NCBI RefSeq assembly: GCF_013408985.1
Contig: NZ_JACBZT010000001.1
Location: forward strand, 310,001 to 374,000
Direction of reading: 5' to 3'
Length of the DNA stretch: 64,000 bases
Origin: Petropleomorpha daqingensis
GTDB lineage: Bacteria; Actinomycetota; Actinomycetes; Mycobacteriales; Geodermatophilaceae
Shown: positions 34,194-43,132 of the stretch, piece by piece
Numbering within the stretch: position 1 is the stretch's first letter
Layout: every line of letters begins with the position of its first letter
Translations under genes and position numbers: made by a program
The notes under the pieces: generated by a model
The model's input: only the letters and a program-made list of their open reading frames with translations
Databases searched by the model: none
Told to the model about the DNA's origin: nothing

Positions 34194-35103
34194 CGATCAG
34201 CCACTCCGGGCCCCGCGTCTGGGCGAGCTCCAGGTCGTCCCGGTTCTTCAGCACCGCCCCCCAGGTCGCGGCGACCGACGCGGGGTCGAGCCGGTCCACG
34301 CCGAGCAGGCGGAGCGCCGCCACCCAGTCGATCGCCTCGGCGATGCCCGGCGGCTTGACCATGTCCAGCCCGCGCAGCCGGGTCACCGCCCCGGCCGCGT
34401 CGAGGGCGAGCGGCTCGGCGCTGCCGGGCACCCGCCGCCGCACGATCTCGGCGACCCGCTCGGGCTGCGGGTAGTCGATCCAGTGGTACAGGCAGCGCCG
34501 GGTCAGCGCGTCGTGCAGGTCGCGCGTCCGGTTCGAGGTCAGGACGACGACCGGCGGGTGCGTGGCCCGCACGGTGCCCAGCTCCGGGACGGTGACCGCC
34601 GCCTCGGCCAGCACCTCGAAGGTGAACGCCTCGAACTCCGCGTCGGCCCGGTCGATCTCGTCGAGCAGCAGCACGGCCGGGCGCGGGCCGGCGTGCTCGA
34701 TCGCCCGCAGCAGCGGCCGGCGCAGCAGGTAGTCCGCGCCGAACAGGTCCTCCTCGACCAGCGGCGAGCCCTGCGCCTCGGCCAGCCGGATGCCGAGCAG
34801 CTGCCGCGGGTGGTTCCACTCGTACAGCGCCTCGGCGGAGTCGATCCCCTCGTAGCACTGCAGCCGGAACAGCGGCGTGTCGAGCACCCTTGCCAGCGCC
34901 TTGGCCGCCTCGGTCTTGCCGACGCCCGGTTCGCCCTCCAGCAGCAGCGGCTGCGGCAGCCGGACCGCCAGGAACAGCGCCGTCGCCAGGCCGGGGGCGG
35001 CGAGGTAGTCGACCGCGTCGAGGGCGTCGGCCAGCGCGGCGACGTCCGGCACCCGGTCGACGACCGCGGCCTCGGCCCCCTGACGAGCCGCGGACTCAGG
35101 CAT
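34186..35103 (-). CDS. coxD: CoxD-like MoxR AAA+ ATPase
   Basis: 305 residues. MoxR-family AAA+ protein with Walker [14 protein letters not shown] (about 56-68), Walker [12 protein letters not shown] (about 142) and sensor [19 protein letters not shown]. In Afipia/Oligotropha, CoxD is the chaperone that, with CoxE, inserts sulfur and copper in the active site of CO dehydrogenase. It overlaps both neighbours by 8 bases (xdhC-like upstream, coxE downstream), showing tight coupling. Confidence 0.92.
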   Translation of the reverse strand: MPESAARQGAEAAVVDRVPDVAALADALDAVDYLAAPGLATALFLAVRLPQPLLLEGEPGVGKTEAAKALARVLDTPLFRLQCYEGIDSAEALYEWNHPRQLLGIRLAEAQGSPLVEEDLFGADYLLRRPLLRAIEHAGPRPAVLLLDEIDRADAEFEAFTFEVLAEAAVTVPELGTVRATHPPVVVLTSNRTRDLHDALTRRCLYHWIDYPQPERVAEIVRRRVPGSAEPLALDAAGAVTRLRGLDMVKPPGIAEAIDWVAALRLLGVDRLDPASVAATWGAVLKNRDDLELAQTRGPEWLIGA

Positions 35104-35974
35104 AGGCGGCCGGGTCGGCGAGGAAGGCCCGGCGGCAGCCCTCGCCGCAGAACCAGGTGCGGACGCCGTCGACGTCGGCGTGCAGGGTCGCGTCGACCGC
35201 GGCCACGGTCATGCCGCAGACCGGGTCGACCGCGGTCACCGGTGCCGCCGCCACCGGCTCGACCACGGGCTGCGATCGCCGCTCGGCCACGATCTGCGCC
35301 AGCACCGACAGCGCGATCTCCGCCGCCGTCCGGGCGCCGATGTCGAGTCCGGCCGGGGTGTGCACCCGGGCGAGCACGTCGTCGGGCAGGTCCAGCGAGG
35401 CGAGCACGGCCGCGCCGCGGCGCCGGCTGGCGATCAGCCCGACGTACGGGACGCCGGACTGCAGCGCGGTGGCCAGCGCCGACTCCTCGCCCCGCCCGTG
35501 CGAGGCGACCACCAACGCCTCGGCGCCGTCCAGCGCGACGTCCCCGGACCCGCGCTCGACCGCGAAGCCGAGCGGGCGCCCCAGCTCGGCCAGCGCCTCG
35601 GCGATCGGCGACTCCCCCACCACCACGACCAGCGGCGGCGGCACCCGCGGCTCGAGGAAGATCTCCACCGAGCCGCCCGACAGGCACGGGTTGGCGACGG
35701 TGACCGCGCCCTCCTCGTCCGCGGTCACGCCGACGCCCTCCGGCACGATCCGCAGCAGCAGCGGCTCGCCGGCCGAGAGCACCTTGAGCCCGTACTCGCG
35801 CACCGACGCCTCGGCGCACTGCCCGCCGACGAACCCGTCGATCACGCCGTCGGCCCGGACCAGCGCGGTGTCGCCGGCGTGCGCGCTGGTCGGCCGCTGG
35901 GCGCGGACCACCGTCGCCTGCACGAACGGGACCCGCGCCCGGGCCAGCGCGTCCGCCGTCTCCAGCACGGACAT
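35096..35974 (-). CDS. XdhC/CoxI family maturation factor fused to a YHS domain
   Basis: 292 residues. An N-terminal XdhC_CoxI domain (about 10-75, [19 protein letters not shown] and FVGGQCAE) and a Rossmann XdhC_C domain (about 105-225, [31 protein letters not shown]) are followed by a YHS/TRASH metal-binding domain (about 245-292, [19 protein letters not shown]). XdhC proteins bind and sulfurate the molybdenum cofactor for molybdenum hydroxylases. The C-terminal YHS domain is an unusual addition that could bind copper for the Mo-Cu centre (inference). Its ATG shares a base with the coxL stop. Confidence 0.87.
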   Translation of the reverse strand: MSVLETADALARARVPFVQATVVRAQRPTSAHAGDTALVRADGVIDGFVGGQCAEASVREYGLKVLSAGEPLLLRIVPEGVGVTADEEGAVTVANPCLSGGSVEIFLEPRVPPPLVVVVGESPIAEALAELGRPLGFAVERGSGDVALDGAEALVVASHGRGEESALATALQSGVPYVGLIASRRRGAAVLASLDLPDDVLARVHTPAGLDIGARTAAEIALSVLAQIVAERRSQPVVEPVAAAPVTAVDPVCGMTVAAVDATLHADVDGVRTWFCGEGCRRAFLADPAAYA

Positions 35975-38382
35975 CACACCGGCGGGGTCGGCCGGCCCTG
36001 CATCGCCTCCCACACGCGGGCCGGGGTGCACGGCATGTCCATGTGCGTGACGCCGAACGGGGCGAGGGCGTCGACGACGGCGTTGACCACCGCCGGCGGC
36101 GAGCCGACCGTCGCCGACTCCCCGATGCCCTTGGCGCCGATCGGGTGGTGCGGCGACGGGGTGACCGTGTAGCCGGTCTCCCAGTCCGGCACCTCCATCG
36201 AGGTCGGGATCAGGTAGTCCATGAACGACCCGCCGAGGCAGTTGCCCTGCTCGTCGAAGCCGATGAACTCCATGAGCGCCATCCCGACGCCGTCCGCGAG
36301 CCCGCCGTGGATCTGGCCTTCGACGATCATCGGGTTGATCCGCGTGCCGCAGTCGTCGACCGCGACGAACCGGCGCACCTTCACCTTGCCGGTGCCGGGG
36401 TCGACGTCGACCACGCAGATGTAGGCACCGAACGGGAAGGTCAGGTTCGGCGGGTCGTAGGTGACCTCGGCGTCGAGGTTGCCGTCGACGCCGTCCGGGA
36501 GCGCGACCGTGCCGTGCGTGCCGAGCGCGATCTCCTGGATCGTCTTGCCCACCGACGGGTCGCCCTTGACGTAGAAGCGGCCCTTCTCCCACTCGAGGTC
36601 CTCGGGCCGGGTCTCGAGCATCGCCGCGGCGACCGCCCGGGCCTTGTCGCGGACCTTGCGCGCGGCCAGCGCGACCGCTCCCCCGCTGACCGGTGTCGAC
36701 CGGCTGCCGTAGGTGCCGAGCCCGAACGGCGTCTGGTCGGTGTCGCCGTGCACGACCTCGATGTCCTCGGGCGGGATGCCCAGCTCCTCGGCGACGATCT
36801 GCGCGAACGTCGTCTCGTGGCCCTGGCCCTGGGTCTGCACCGACAGCCGGACGACCGCCTTGCCGGTGGGGTGCACCCGCACCTCGGCGCCGTCGTTCAT
36901 GCCCAGCCCGACGATGTCCATGTGCTTGCGCGGGCCGGCGCCGACGGTCTCGGTGAAGAACGAGACGCCGATGCCCATGAGCTCGCCGCGCGCCCGCTTC
37001 TCCGCCTGCTCCCGCCGCAGCTCGGGATAGCCGGCGATGTCCATGGCCATCCGCATCGTGGGCTCGTAGTCGCCGGAGTCGTACTCCCAGCCGGTCTTGT
37101 TCGGGTAGGGGAACTGCTCGGGGCGGATGAAGTTCTTCAGCCGCAGCTCGGCCGGGTCCATGTTCAGCTCGGCGGCGAGGACGTCGACCATCCGCTCGAC
37201 GAGGTACACGGCCTCGGTGACCCGGAACGAGCAGGCGTAGGCCACGCCGCCGGGCGCCTTGTTGGTGTAGACGCCGGTGACCGAGCAGTGCGCGGCCTCG
37301 AGGTCGTAGCTGCCGGTGAAGATCGAGAAGAAGCCGGCCGGGTACTTGGTCGGCTGGGCGGTCGCGTTGAACGCGCCGTGGTCGGCGAGCACCTTGGTCC
37401 GGACGGCGAGGATCTTGCCCTCGCGGGTCGCCGCGACCTCGCCCTGCATGATGTAGTCGCGCGCGAACGAGGTGCTCATCAGGTTCTCCGAGCGGTCCTC
37501 GACCCACTTCACCGGCTTGCCCGTCACGATCGAGCCGACGACGGCGCAGACGTAGCCCGGGTAGATGCCGACCTTGTTGCCGAAGCCGCCGCCGATGTCC
37601 CCGGCGATGATCCGGATCTTGTGCTCGGGGATGCCGGCCACCATCGCGTAGAGCGTGCGGTGGGCGTGCGGGGCCTGGGTGGTCTCGTAGAGCGTGAGCT
37701 TGCCGTCGATCGGGTCGTAGTCGGCGACCGCGCCGCAGGTCTCCATCGGGGCCGGGTGCACCCGCGGGTAGACGACCTCCTCGCTGACGACGACGTCGGC
37801 GCGGGCGAAGACGGCGGCGGTGGCCGCGGCGTCGCCGGCCTCCCAGTCGAAGATGTGGTTGTCGGTGCGGCCCTCGAGGTCGTCGCGGATCACCGCGGCG
37901 CCGGGGTCCATCGCCCGGCGGGCGTCGATGACCGGCGGCAGCTCCTCGTACTCGACGTCGATGAGCTCCAGGGCGTCGCGGGCGGAGTAGCGGTCGTCGG
38001 CGACGACGAACGCGACCTCCTGCCCCTGGAAGCGCACCTTGTCGGTGGCCAGGATCGCCATGACGTCGGCCGACAGGGTCGGCGCCCACGCGAGGTTGAG
38101 CCCCTCGAGGTCCTTGCCGGTGATAACGGCGTGCACCTTGGGGTGGGCCAGCGCCTCGGTGGTGTCGATCGAGACGATCCGCGCGTGGGCCAGGGGCGAG
38201 CGCAGGACGGCGCCGTAGAGCATCCCGGGCAGCACGATGTCGTCGAGGTAGCGGCCCTTGCCGCGGATGAACCGCGGGTCCTCCTTGCGCTGCACCCGCC
38301 CGAAGCCGATCGGCCGGTCGGCCGAGGTCATCGCGGGGTTGGCCTCGCGGGCCTGCACCGGCCGTTCCTCGGTGGTGGTCAT
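35974..38382 (-). CDS. coxL: Aerobic carbon monoxide dehydrogenase large subunit, form I
   Basis: 802 residues. Molybdenum hydroxylase large subunit carrying the molybdopterin-cytosine-dinucleotide and Mo-Cu site. The form I signature AYXCSFR is present as AYACSFR near residue 383, so this is a true CO oxidiser rather than a form II homologue. GGGFGNK and the [16 protein letters not shown] stretch near the C-terminal half are cofactor-binding motifs. It oxidises CO with water to CO2 and passes electrons to CoxS and CoxM. Overlaps coxS by 4 bases. Residues 1-25 form a short, variable lead. Confidence 0.96.
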   Translation of the reverse strand: MTTTEERPVQAREANPAMTSADRPIGFGRVQRKEDPRFIRGKGRYLDDIVLPGMLYGAVLRSPLAHARIVSIDTTEALAHPKVHAVITGKDLEGLNLAWAPTLSADVMAILATDKVRFQGQEVAFVVADDRYSARDALELIDVEYEELPPVIDARRAMDPGAAVIRDDLEGRTDNHIFDWEAGDAAATAAVFARADVVVSEEVVYPRVHPAPMETCGAVADYDPIDGKLTLYETTQAPHAHRTLYAMVAGIPEHKIRIIAGDIGGGFGNKVGIYPGYVCAVVGSIVTGKPVKWVEDRSENLMSTSFARDYIMQGEVAATREGKILAVRTKVLADHGAFNATAQPTKYPAGFFSIFTGSYDLEAAHCSVTGVYTNKAPGGVAYACSFRVTEAVYLVERMVDVLAAELNMDPAELRLKNFIRPEQFPYPNKTGWEYDSGDYEPTMRMAMDIAGYPELRREQAEKRARGELMGIGVSFFTETVGAGPRKHMDIVGLGMNDGAEVRVHPTGKAVVRLSVQTQGQGHETTFAQIVAEELGIPPEDIEVVHGDTDQTPFGLGTYGSRSTPVSGGAVALAARKVRDKARAVAAAMLETRPEDLEWEKGRFYVKGDPSVGKTIQEIALGTHGTVALPDGVDGNLDAEVTYDPPNLTFPFGAYICVVDVDPGTGKVKVRRFVAVDDCGTRINPMIVEGQIHGGLADGVGMALMEFIGFDEQGNCLGGSFMDYLIPTSMEVPDWETGYTVTPSPHHPIGAKGIGESATVGSPPAVVNAVVDALAPFGVTHMDMPCTPARVWEAMQGRPTPPV

Positions 38383-38885
38383 GCCGGGACCTCCTCGGCG
38401 GCCTTGATGTCAGAGGCAGCGGCCTCTGCCGGGTGCTCGGCGGCCCAGCGCACCGAGCGGACGATCGTGGCGTAGCCGGTGCAGCGGCAGATCTGCCCGG
38501 AGATGGCCTCGCGGATCTCGGTCTCGTCGGGATCGGGCGAGCGGTCGAGCAGCGCGCGGGCGGTGAGCATCATCCCGGGGGTGCAGAACCCGCACTGCAG
38601 GCCGTGCTCCTCCATGAAGCCCTGCTGGACCGGGTCGAGGGTGCCGCCCGTCGCCAGCCCCTCGACGGTGCGGACCTCGTGCCCCTCGGTCATCGCGGCC
38701 AGCACGGTGCAGGACTTCACCGGCTCGCCGTCCATGAGGACGACGCAGGTGCCGCAGTTGCTGGTGTCGCAGCCCCAGTGGGTGCCGGTGAGCCCGAGGG
38801 TGTCGCGCAGGAAGTGCACGAGCAGCAGCCGCGGCTCGACGTCCCTGGTGACCTCGGTGCCGTTCACCGTCGTCGTGATCTGCAT
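38379..38885 (-). CDS. coxS: CO dehydrogenase small (2Fe-2S) subunit
   Basis: 168 residues. Two [2Fe-2S] clusters are marked by Cys39, Cys44, Cys47 and Cys59 (plant-ferredoxin type) and by Cys98, Cys101, Cys133 and Cys135. It relays electrons from the molybdenum site in CoxL to the FAD in CoxM. Lies 12 nt after coxM and overlaps coxL by ATGA. Length and motifs are standard. Confidence 0.95.
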   Translation of the reverse strand: MQITTTVNGTEVTRDVEPRLLLVHFLRDTLGLTGTHWGCDTSNCGTCVVLMDGEPVKSCTVLAAMTEGHEVRTVEGLATGGTLDPVQQGFMEEHGLQCGFCTPGMMLTARALLDRSPDPDETEIREAISGQICRCTGYATIVRSVRWAAEHPAEAAASDIKAAEEVPA

Positions 38886-38897
38886 GTCGTTCCCTTC

Positions 38898-39776
38898 TCA
38901 GGCCGGGACCATCGCGCCGGCGCGCTCGACGGAGCGGCGCAGGACGCGGCGGGTGAGCTCGTCGGCGAGGTGCCGCTTGTAGTCGACGGGTCCGCGCTGG
39001 TCCTCGACCGGCGCGCTGGCCGCGGCGGCGATCCGGCCGGCCTCGGCGTACAGCTCCTCCGACGGGCGCTGCTGGCAGATCGCCTCGAGCATCCCGGGCA
39101 CGCAGCCCTCCACGCCGAGCGCGGTGAGCCCGACGGTGACGTCCTCGATCGTGCCGTCGTCGGCGAGGACGACGGAGGCACCCGCGGCCGCGACCGCCCA
39201 GTCACCGACGCGGCGCTCGACCTTCTCGTAGGCGCTGCCGTGCCGGCTGCGGATCGGCAGCCGGATCTCGGTGATCAGCTCGTTCTGCTCGCAGGCGGTC
39301 TCGTACGGGCCGCGGTGCAGGTCGGCGATGCCGAGCACCCGCTCCCCGCCGGGTGAGGCGATGACGATCTCGGCGTCGAGCACGTCGCAGACGGTGGTGA
39401 GGTCCTCGGCCGGGTCCGCCTGGCCGAGCGAGCCGCCGATCGAGCCGCGGTTGCGGACGACGGGGTCGGCGATGACCCGTTCGGCGTCGTGCACGATCGG
39501 GAACAGGCGGCCGACCAGGTCGGAGGCGAGCAGTGTGGCGTGCCGGGTGAGCGCGCCGATCCGCAGCCGGTCGGGCTCCTCGGTGATGTGGTCGAGCTCG
39601 GCGACATCGTTGATGTCGATGAGCCAATCGGGCCGCGCCAGCCGCAGCTTCATCATCGGGAGCAGGCTGTGCCCGCCCGCGATGACGCGGGCCTCGGGCC
39701 CGTGCCGGGCGAGCAGCTCGAGCGTCTCGGCGACGCTGCTGGCTCGGACGTAGTCGAACGGAGCCGGAGTCTGCAC
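38898..39776 (-). CDS. coxM: CO dehydrogenase medium (FAD) subunit
   Basis: 292 residues. FAD-binding motifs AGGHSLLP (33-40) and GSIGGSLG (111-118) match the CO dehydrogenase flavoprotein family. It passes electrons from CoxS to the quinone pool. GTG 39776 is the first gene of the operon coxM-coxS-coxL-xdhC-coxD-coxE. A perfect -35-like TTGACA on the minus strand (39856-39851) and a dyad at 39863-39880 lie upstream. Confidence 0.95.
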   Translation of the reverse strand: MQTPAPFDYVRASSVAETLELLARHGPEARVIAGGHSLLPMMKLRLARPDWLIDINDVAELDHITEEPDRLRIGALTRHATLLASDLVGRLFPIVHDAERVIADPVVRNRGSIGGSLGQADPAEDLTTVCDVLDAEIVIASPGGERVLGIADLHRGPYETACEQNELITEIRLPIRSRHGSAYEKVERRVGDWAVAAAGASVVLADDGTIEDVTVGLTALGVEGCVPGMLEAICQQRPSEELYAEAGRIAAAASAPVEDQRGPVDYKRHLADELTRRVLRRSVERAGAMVPA

Positions 39777-39862
39777 GGGCGCACCCCCATGACCTGGGGC
39801 TCCGACGCTGGAGCCCTGGTGAGCGGCAGGCTCGTCGGCGCCCGGAACGGTGTCAACGGCGT

Positions 39863-39880
39863 GATAAGGAACCGCTTATC
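39863..39880. promoter_or_regulatory. GATAAG-N6-CTTATC dyad between cox operon and DUF1345 gene
   Basis: A perfect 6-bp inverted repeat with 6-bp spacer sits in the 126-bp divergent region, next to a minus-strand TTGACA (39856-39851). It is AT-rich against its surroundings and is a candidate operator for a regulator of CO oxidation or of the divergent gene. No clear -10 was found for either side. Confidence 0.45.
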
Positions 39881-39902
39881 GACCGCGGACAGGAGGACGG
39901 CG

Positions 39903-40571
39903 ATGGACGAGCAACCCGCACCCAAGCGGCGACTGCGCTGGGGCGCTGCGGAGAAGGAGGCGATGGTCGCTCTCGGTCTGGGGGCCGTCGTCGTCGTCCT
40001 GGTGGGCACCCTCACGCCCTTGTCCTGGGTGGCGGCGGTGCTCGTGGGCTGGGACGTCGTGGCGGTGACCTACACCGGGCGGCTCGCGCTCGTCCTGCGG
40101 CGCTGGGACCACACGCGGACGAAGAGCCGTGCGATGTCGACCGACCTCGACCGGCTGGGCGCCGACCTCGCGTTGCTGGGATCCGCGATCGCCAGCCTGG
40201 TCGCCGTCGGCGTGCTGCTCACCCGCGGGGAGCCGGGGACGGCCGCGGACACGCTGCGCATCGGGCTGTCGCTGGTGTCGGTCGCGGCGTCCTGGGCGAT
40301 GGTGCACACCCTGTTCGCGCAGCGGTACGCGGCGCTCTACTACGGCCACCCCGAGGGGGGCATCGACTTCAACGAGCACACGCGACCGGCGTACCGCGAC
40401 TTCGCCTACTTCGCGTTCACGATCGGGATGTCGTACGCGGTCTCGGACACCAACGTCGGCTCCTCGAAGATCCGGGGGGCGGTGCTGCGCCACGCATTGC
40501 TGTCCTACCTGTTCGGCACCGGCATCCTCGCCACGACGATCAACTTGGTCGCGAGCCTGTCCAGCGGCTGA
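39903..40571 (+). CDS. DUF1345 family membrane protein
   Basis: 222 residues. Five or so hydrophobic helices (about 20-38, 42-60, 82-102, 115-135, 195-215) and the family stretch RDFAYFAFTIGMSYAVSDTNV. AGGAGGACGGCG precedes ATG 39903. The family is of unknown function, found in many bacteria. It is divergent from coxM across a short region with a dyad, so shared regulation is possible. Its stop is embedded in a hairpin. Confidence 0.87.
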   Translation: MDEQPAPKRRLRWGAAEKEAMVALGLGAVVVVLVGTLTPLSWVAAVLVGWDVVAVTYTGRLALVLRRWDHTRTKSRAMSTDLDRLGADLALLGSAIASLVAVGVLLTRGEPGTAADTLRIGLSLVSVAASWAMVHTLFAQRYAALYYGHPEGGIDFNEHTRPAYRDFAYFAFTIGMSYAVSDTNVGSSKIRGAVLRHALLSYLFGTGILATTINLVASLSSG

Positions 40572-40584
40572 GCGCCTCAGCCGC
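40564..40584. terminator. 9-bp hairpin containing both stop codons
   Basis: GCGGCTGAG (40564-40572) and CTCAGCCGC (40576-40584) pair around a CGC loop. The TGA of the DUF1345 gene and the TCA (stop complement) of the convergent gene both lie in the stem, so one structure serves both. Confidence 0.65.
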
Positions 40585-41173
40585 GAGGCAGCGCTCGGCC
40601 GTCGAGCAGGGCACGGCCGCTCACGAGTGCCACGAGTGCACCGCCGTCGGCACGGACGACGTTCCCGTCGCCCCAGCTCCAGTCGATGTCGGTGGCCTCG
40701 AGCCGGACGCCGGTCAGGTCGACGCCGAACCACGCGCCGTGGGCGGCGGTGATCTGCTCGAGGACGGCGACCACGGCCGCCGCCGGCGCCACGGCCGGCT
40801 GCCCGAGCGCGACGGTGGCGTCGAGGGAGTGGATGACGGCGTGGCTCAGCGCACCGGCCGCGCCGCCGCCGGGTGGCTGCCACGCGTGCAGCAGCGGCGA
40901 CCGCAGCGCCGCCAGCAGCTCGGCAGGGGGCAGGGCGCCGTCACGGGCCGCCACGGTGTCGGAGAGCACGCCGAAGTCCCCGCCGGCGGCCGCCATCTCC
41001 GCGCCGAACTGCTCGGGCGTCAGCCGCGCCGGCATCGTCACGTGCGCCACCACGTGGCGGACCTGCCACTTCTCGCACAGCGAGGGGGCGTCCCAGGTGT
41101 CGTCGCCCGCGGCGGCGAGCAGATCGGCCAGGCCCTCGTAGGTCGGGGACACCCAGCGCTGGAGGTCGGTCAT
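40577..41173 (-). CDS. Maleylpyruvate isomerase-like (MDMPI_N) mycothiol-type protein
   Basis: 198 residues. The N-terminal DinB-like MDMPI domain has the pattern WDAPSLCEKWQVRHVVAHV with a metal-ligand His in VVAHV; a second His occurs in SHAVIHSLDATVALG. Relatives use mycothiol as cofactor, consistent with an actinobacterial host. It follows the AHSA1-like gene by 16 nt and is the third gene of an ArsR-led operon. Substrate unknown. Confidence 0.86.
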   Translation of the reverse strand: MTDLQRWVSPTYEGLADLLAAAGDDTWDAPSLCEKWQVRHVVAHVTMPARLTPEQFGAEMAAAGGDFGVLSDTVAARDGALPPAELLAALRSPLLHAWQPPGGGAAGALSHAVIHSLDATVALGQPAVAPAAAVVAVLEQITAAHGAWFGVDLTGVRLEATDIDWSWGDGNVVRADGGALVALVSGRALLDGRALPRG

Positions 41174-41189
41174 GGTCGGTCCTCTCGGA

Positions 41190-41624
41190 TCAGGTGGACT
41201 CGGTCGAGCGGGCGAGGTGCTCCTCGAGCTTGTCGAGGGAGGTGAGGAAGCCCGCCCGGGCTTCCGGTGAGCGCATCGGCTCGGGCACGTGCCGCTGGTG
41301 GATGACGATCTCGGTGCCGCCGTCGCCGAGGTCGGTGAGCGTGCCGGTCGTGTGCACACCGCTCGCCGGCTCGATCCAGGCGAGCCGCTCGGGTGGGACG
41401 ACCTCGGTGAACGTCGCGACCATCCGGTAGCTGCCGTGCTCGCCGACCATCAGGGTCTCGAACCGGCCCCCGGGGTGGAGCTCGAGGACGATGCCGTCCA
41501 GCGGGGTGGTCATGCCGCGGGGACCCCAGAACTGCGCCAGCTCAGCGGGTTCGGTGAGGCACCGCCACACCAGGTCGCGCGGCGCGCGGAAGATCCGGCG
41601 GTAGGTGAGTTCGTCCTCGCTCAC
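41190..41624 (-). CDS. SRPBCC/AHSA1 family protein
   Basis: 144 residues. START-like fold of the activator-of-Hsp90-ATPase-homology type, with RAPRDLVWRCLTEPAELAQFWGP near the N terminus and LTSLDKLEEHLA at the end. ArsR regulator followed by AHSA1 protein is a recurrent bacterial pair; here GTG 41624 overlaps the arsR-like stop (GTGA). It probably binds a small hydrophobic ligand. Not considered to be CoxG despite the nearby cox operon, because of its coupling to the ArsR gene and its AHSA1 pattern. Confidence 0.88.
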   Translation of the reverse strand: MSEDELTYRRIFRAPRDLVWRCLTEPAELAQFWGPRGMTTPLDGIVLELHPGGRFETLMVGEHGSYRMVATFTEVVPPERLAWIEPASGVHTTGTLTDLGDGGTEIVIHQRHVPEPMRSPEARAGFLTSLDKLEEHLARSTEST

Positions 41625-41968
41625 CGCGCCTGGCCGCCCTGCAGGTGCGCCAGGTGCGCGTCGAGCCGGTCCATCCGCTCTGCCCACGCCCGCCGGCTCT
41701 CCTCGATCCACGAGACCGCGGCCTCCAGCGCCTCCGGTTCGAGTCGGCACGGGCGGGTCTGCCGGTACCGGCCGCGGCTGACCAGGCCGCTCCGTTCGAG
41801 CACCCCGATGTGCTGCGACACGGCCTGCAGGCTCATCGAGTGGGGCGCCGCCAGCTCCTTCACGGTCGCCTCGCCGCGGCTGAGCCGGGTCACGATGTCG
41901 CGCCGGGTGCGGTCGGCCAGAGCCGCGAACATCGCGTCGAGCCGCTCGTCGTCGAGTGTGGCGCCCAC
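41621..41968 (-). CDS. ArsR family transcriptional repressor
   Basis: 115 residues from GTG 41968. Winged helix-turn-helix (about 15-85) with RRDIVTRLSRGEATVKELA and SLQAVSQHIGVLERSGLVSR. There is no cysteine metal site, so it is of the ArsR-AHSA1 type rather than a metal sensor. The frame extends to TTG 41980, but a TTGAAT -10-like hexamer at 41980-41975 sits exactly where a leaderless message would start at GTG 41968. A palindrome in the promoter suggests autoregulation. Confidence 0.87.
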   Translation of the reverse strand: MGATLDDERLDAMFAALADRTRRDIVTRLSRGEATVKELAAPHSMSLQAVSQHIGVLERSGLVSRGRYRQTRPCRLEPEALEAAVSWIEESRRAWAERMDRLDAHLAHLQGGQAR

Positions 41969-41974
41969 GCGGGT

Positions 41975-42003
41975 ATTCAAGTAGATGCTTGATCAAGCGT
42001 CAA
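41975..42003 (-). promoter_or_regulatory. Leaderless promoter with ArsR operator
   Basis: Minus strand TTGACG (42003-41998), 17-bp spacer, TTGAAT (41980-41975), then 6 nt to GTG 41968. The spacer contains the perfect 12-bp palindrome GCTTGATCAAGC (41987-41998), a likely ArsR binding site that would block polymerase. Confidence 0.55.
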
Positions 42004-42052
42004 CTGGAGAACGGAGGGCTTGTCCGAAGAACCTCGGCGCGGCAGTCTCCCG

Positions 42053-42068
42053 ATAACCGACCGGTTAT
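42053..42068. promoter_or_regulatory. ATAACCG-N2-CGGTTAT dyad before the LysR gene
   Basis: Perfect 7-bp inverted repeat with a 2-bp centre, ending just before the GTG start at 42082. It contains the T-N11-A spacing used by LysR proteins and may be an autoregulatory site. It overlaps the alternative ATG at 42067, which argues for the later start. Confidence 0.5.
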
Positions 42069-42081
42069 GAGGGGCGCGCCA

Positions 42082-42999
42082 GTGACGTTCACCCAACTCC
42101 GGACCTTCGCGCTCGTGGCCGAGCTCGGGTCGCTGCGCGCCGCGGCGGCGGCCCTCGGCGTCAGCGAACCGGCGGTCTCAGCCGCGATCGCGGCGCTGCG
42201 CGCGGACCTCGGCGACGCGCTGTTCGTCCGCGCCGGCAGCGGCATCTCGCTCACCCCCGGCGGGCGGGCGCTGGCCGGCCGGGCACGCGAGCTGGTCCGG
42301 CTGGCCGACCGCACCCGCCGCGACGTCGTCCGGGCGGCGTCGTCGTCCGGGGCCCTGCGGATCCTGGCGGCCGGCGCGTGCGCCGAGCACCTCCGCCGGC
42401 TGCTGGCGGCGTTCGAGGAGCGGACGCCGGGCTGCGCGGTCGAGGTCCGGGTCGGCGGCAGCGACGTCGCGGCCGGCCTGGCCGACGACCTGTACGACAT
42501 CGCGCTGGGCCCGTGGCCGCTGCCGCTGCCGGGCCAGCAGCTGGAGTCGGTCCCGTTCCTGCGCTACCGGCGGGTGGTCGTCGCGGCGCCCGGCGTCCGG
42601 TTCGGCTCAGCCCGCTGGCTGGCCGGCCCGGGCGGCTTCGACCCGGGCAGCGCGGAGGCGCGCTGGGCGTCGGGGCTGCCCGAGCCGCCGGTGCCCGAGG
42701 CGGTCGACTGCGAGGCCGCGGCTCTGGATGCGGCGCGGGCCGGACGGGGCGTCGTCCTGGCGCTGGCGCACCTCGTCACCGGCGACCTGCGGCGGGGCAC
42801 CCTGGTGCGGCTGCCGGTCGAGGGCACGCCGGTGGAGGGGATGTGGTGGGCGACGGTGCCCGGGCAGGGCCGGGCGACCGGTCCGGCGCGGGCGCTGCAG
42901 CGGTTCCTCACCACGCCGGACGCGACGACCGCGCTGCTCGCCCGGTCCCGCCGGTCCGGCCGTCCCCGCCCGACGGTCCGCGTCGAGCTCTGGAGCTAG
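42082..42999 (+). CDS. LysR family transcriptional regulator
   Basis: 305 residues. N-terminal helix-turn-helix (about 1-60, FTQLRTFALVAELGSLRAAA and VSEPAVSAAIAALRADLG) followed by a periplasmic-binding-like effector domain (about 85-290). GTG 42082 has GAGGGG upstream; ATG 42067 lies inside a palindrome. Divergent from the ArsR operon. The stop is within a CTAG (42996-42999) and is followed by a palindromic repeat. Confidence 0.9.
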   Translation: MTFTQLRTFALVAELGSLRAAAAALGVSEPAVSAAIAALRADLGDALFVRAGSGISLTPGGRALAGRARELVRLADRTRRDVVRAASSSGALRILAAGACAEHLRRLLAAFEERTPGCAVEVRVGGSDVAAGLADDLYDIALGPWPLPLPGQQLESVPFLRYRRVVVAAPGVRFGSARWLAGPGGFDPGSAEARWASGLPEPPVPEAVDCEAAALDAARAGRGVVLALAHLVTGDLRRGTLVRLPVEGTPVEGMWWATVPGQGRATGPARALQRFLTTPDATTALLARSRRSGRPRPTVRVELWS

Positions 43000-43000
43000 T

Positions 43001-43040
43001 CGGAGTGGCACGGCGCGGATTCCGCGCCCCTGCCACTCCG
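43001..43040. repeat. 40-bp dispersed palindromic repeat, copy 1
   Basis: Arms CGGAGTGGCA (43001-43010) and TGCCACTCCG (43031-43040) enclose a second stem GGCGCGG/CCGCGCC. It lies 1 bp after the LysR stop and is closely similar to 58291-58330, also 40 bp. It may act as a transcription terminator and belong to a genome-wide repeat family. Confidence 0.65.
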
Positions 43041-43132
43041 CAACCAGTTGCTCGTCGCCGGCTCCCGTGGGCACAGCCGCGTGACCGGTTGGAGAGCCGC
43101 GCCACGACGCGGCGACAGAGACGGTGGACCGG

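Noticed and set aside
41190-41624. AHSA1-like protein as CoxG, the membrane anchor of CO dehydrogenase
   Set aside because: It is coupled to an ArsR gene, runs in a separate transcript behind its own promoter, and its sequence pattern is AHSA1-like rather than CoxG-like.
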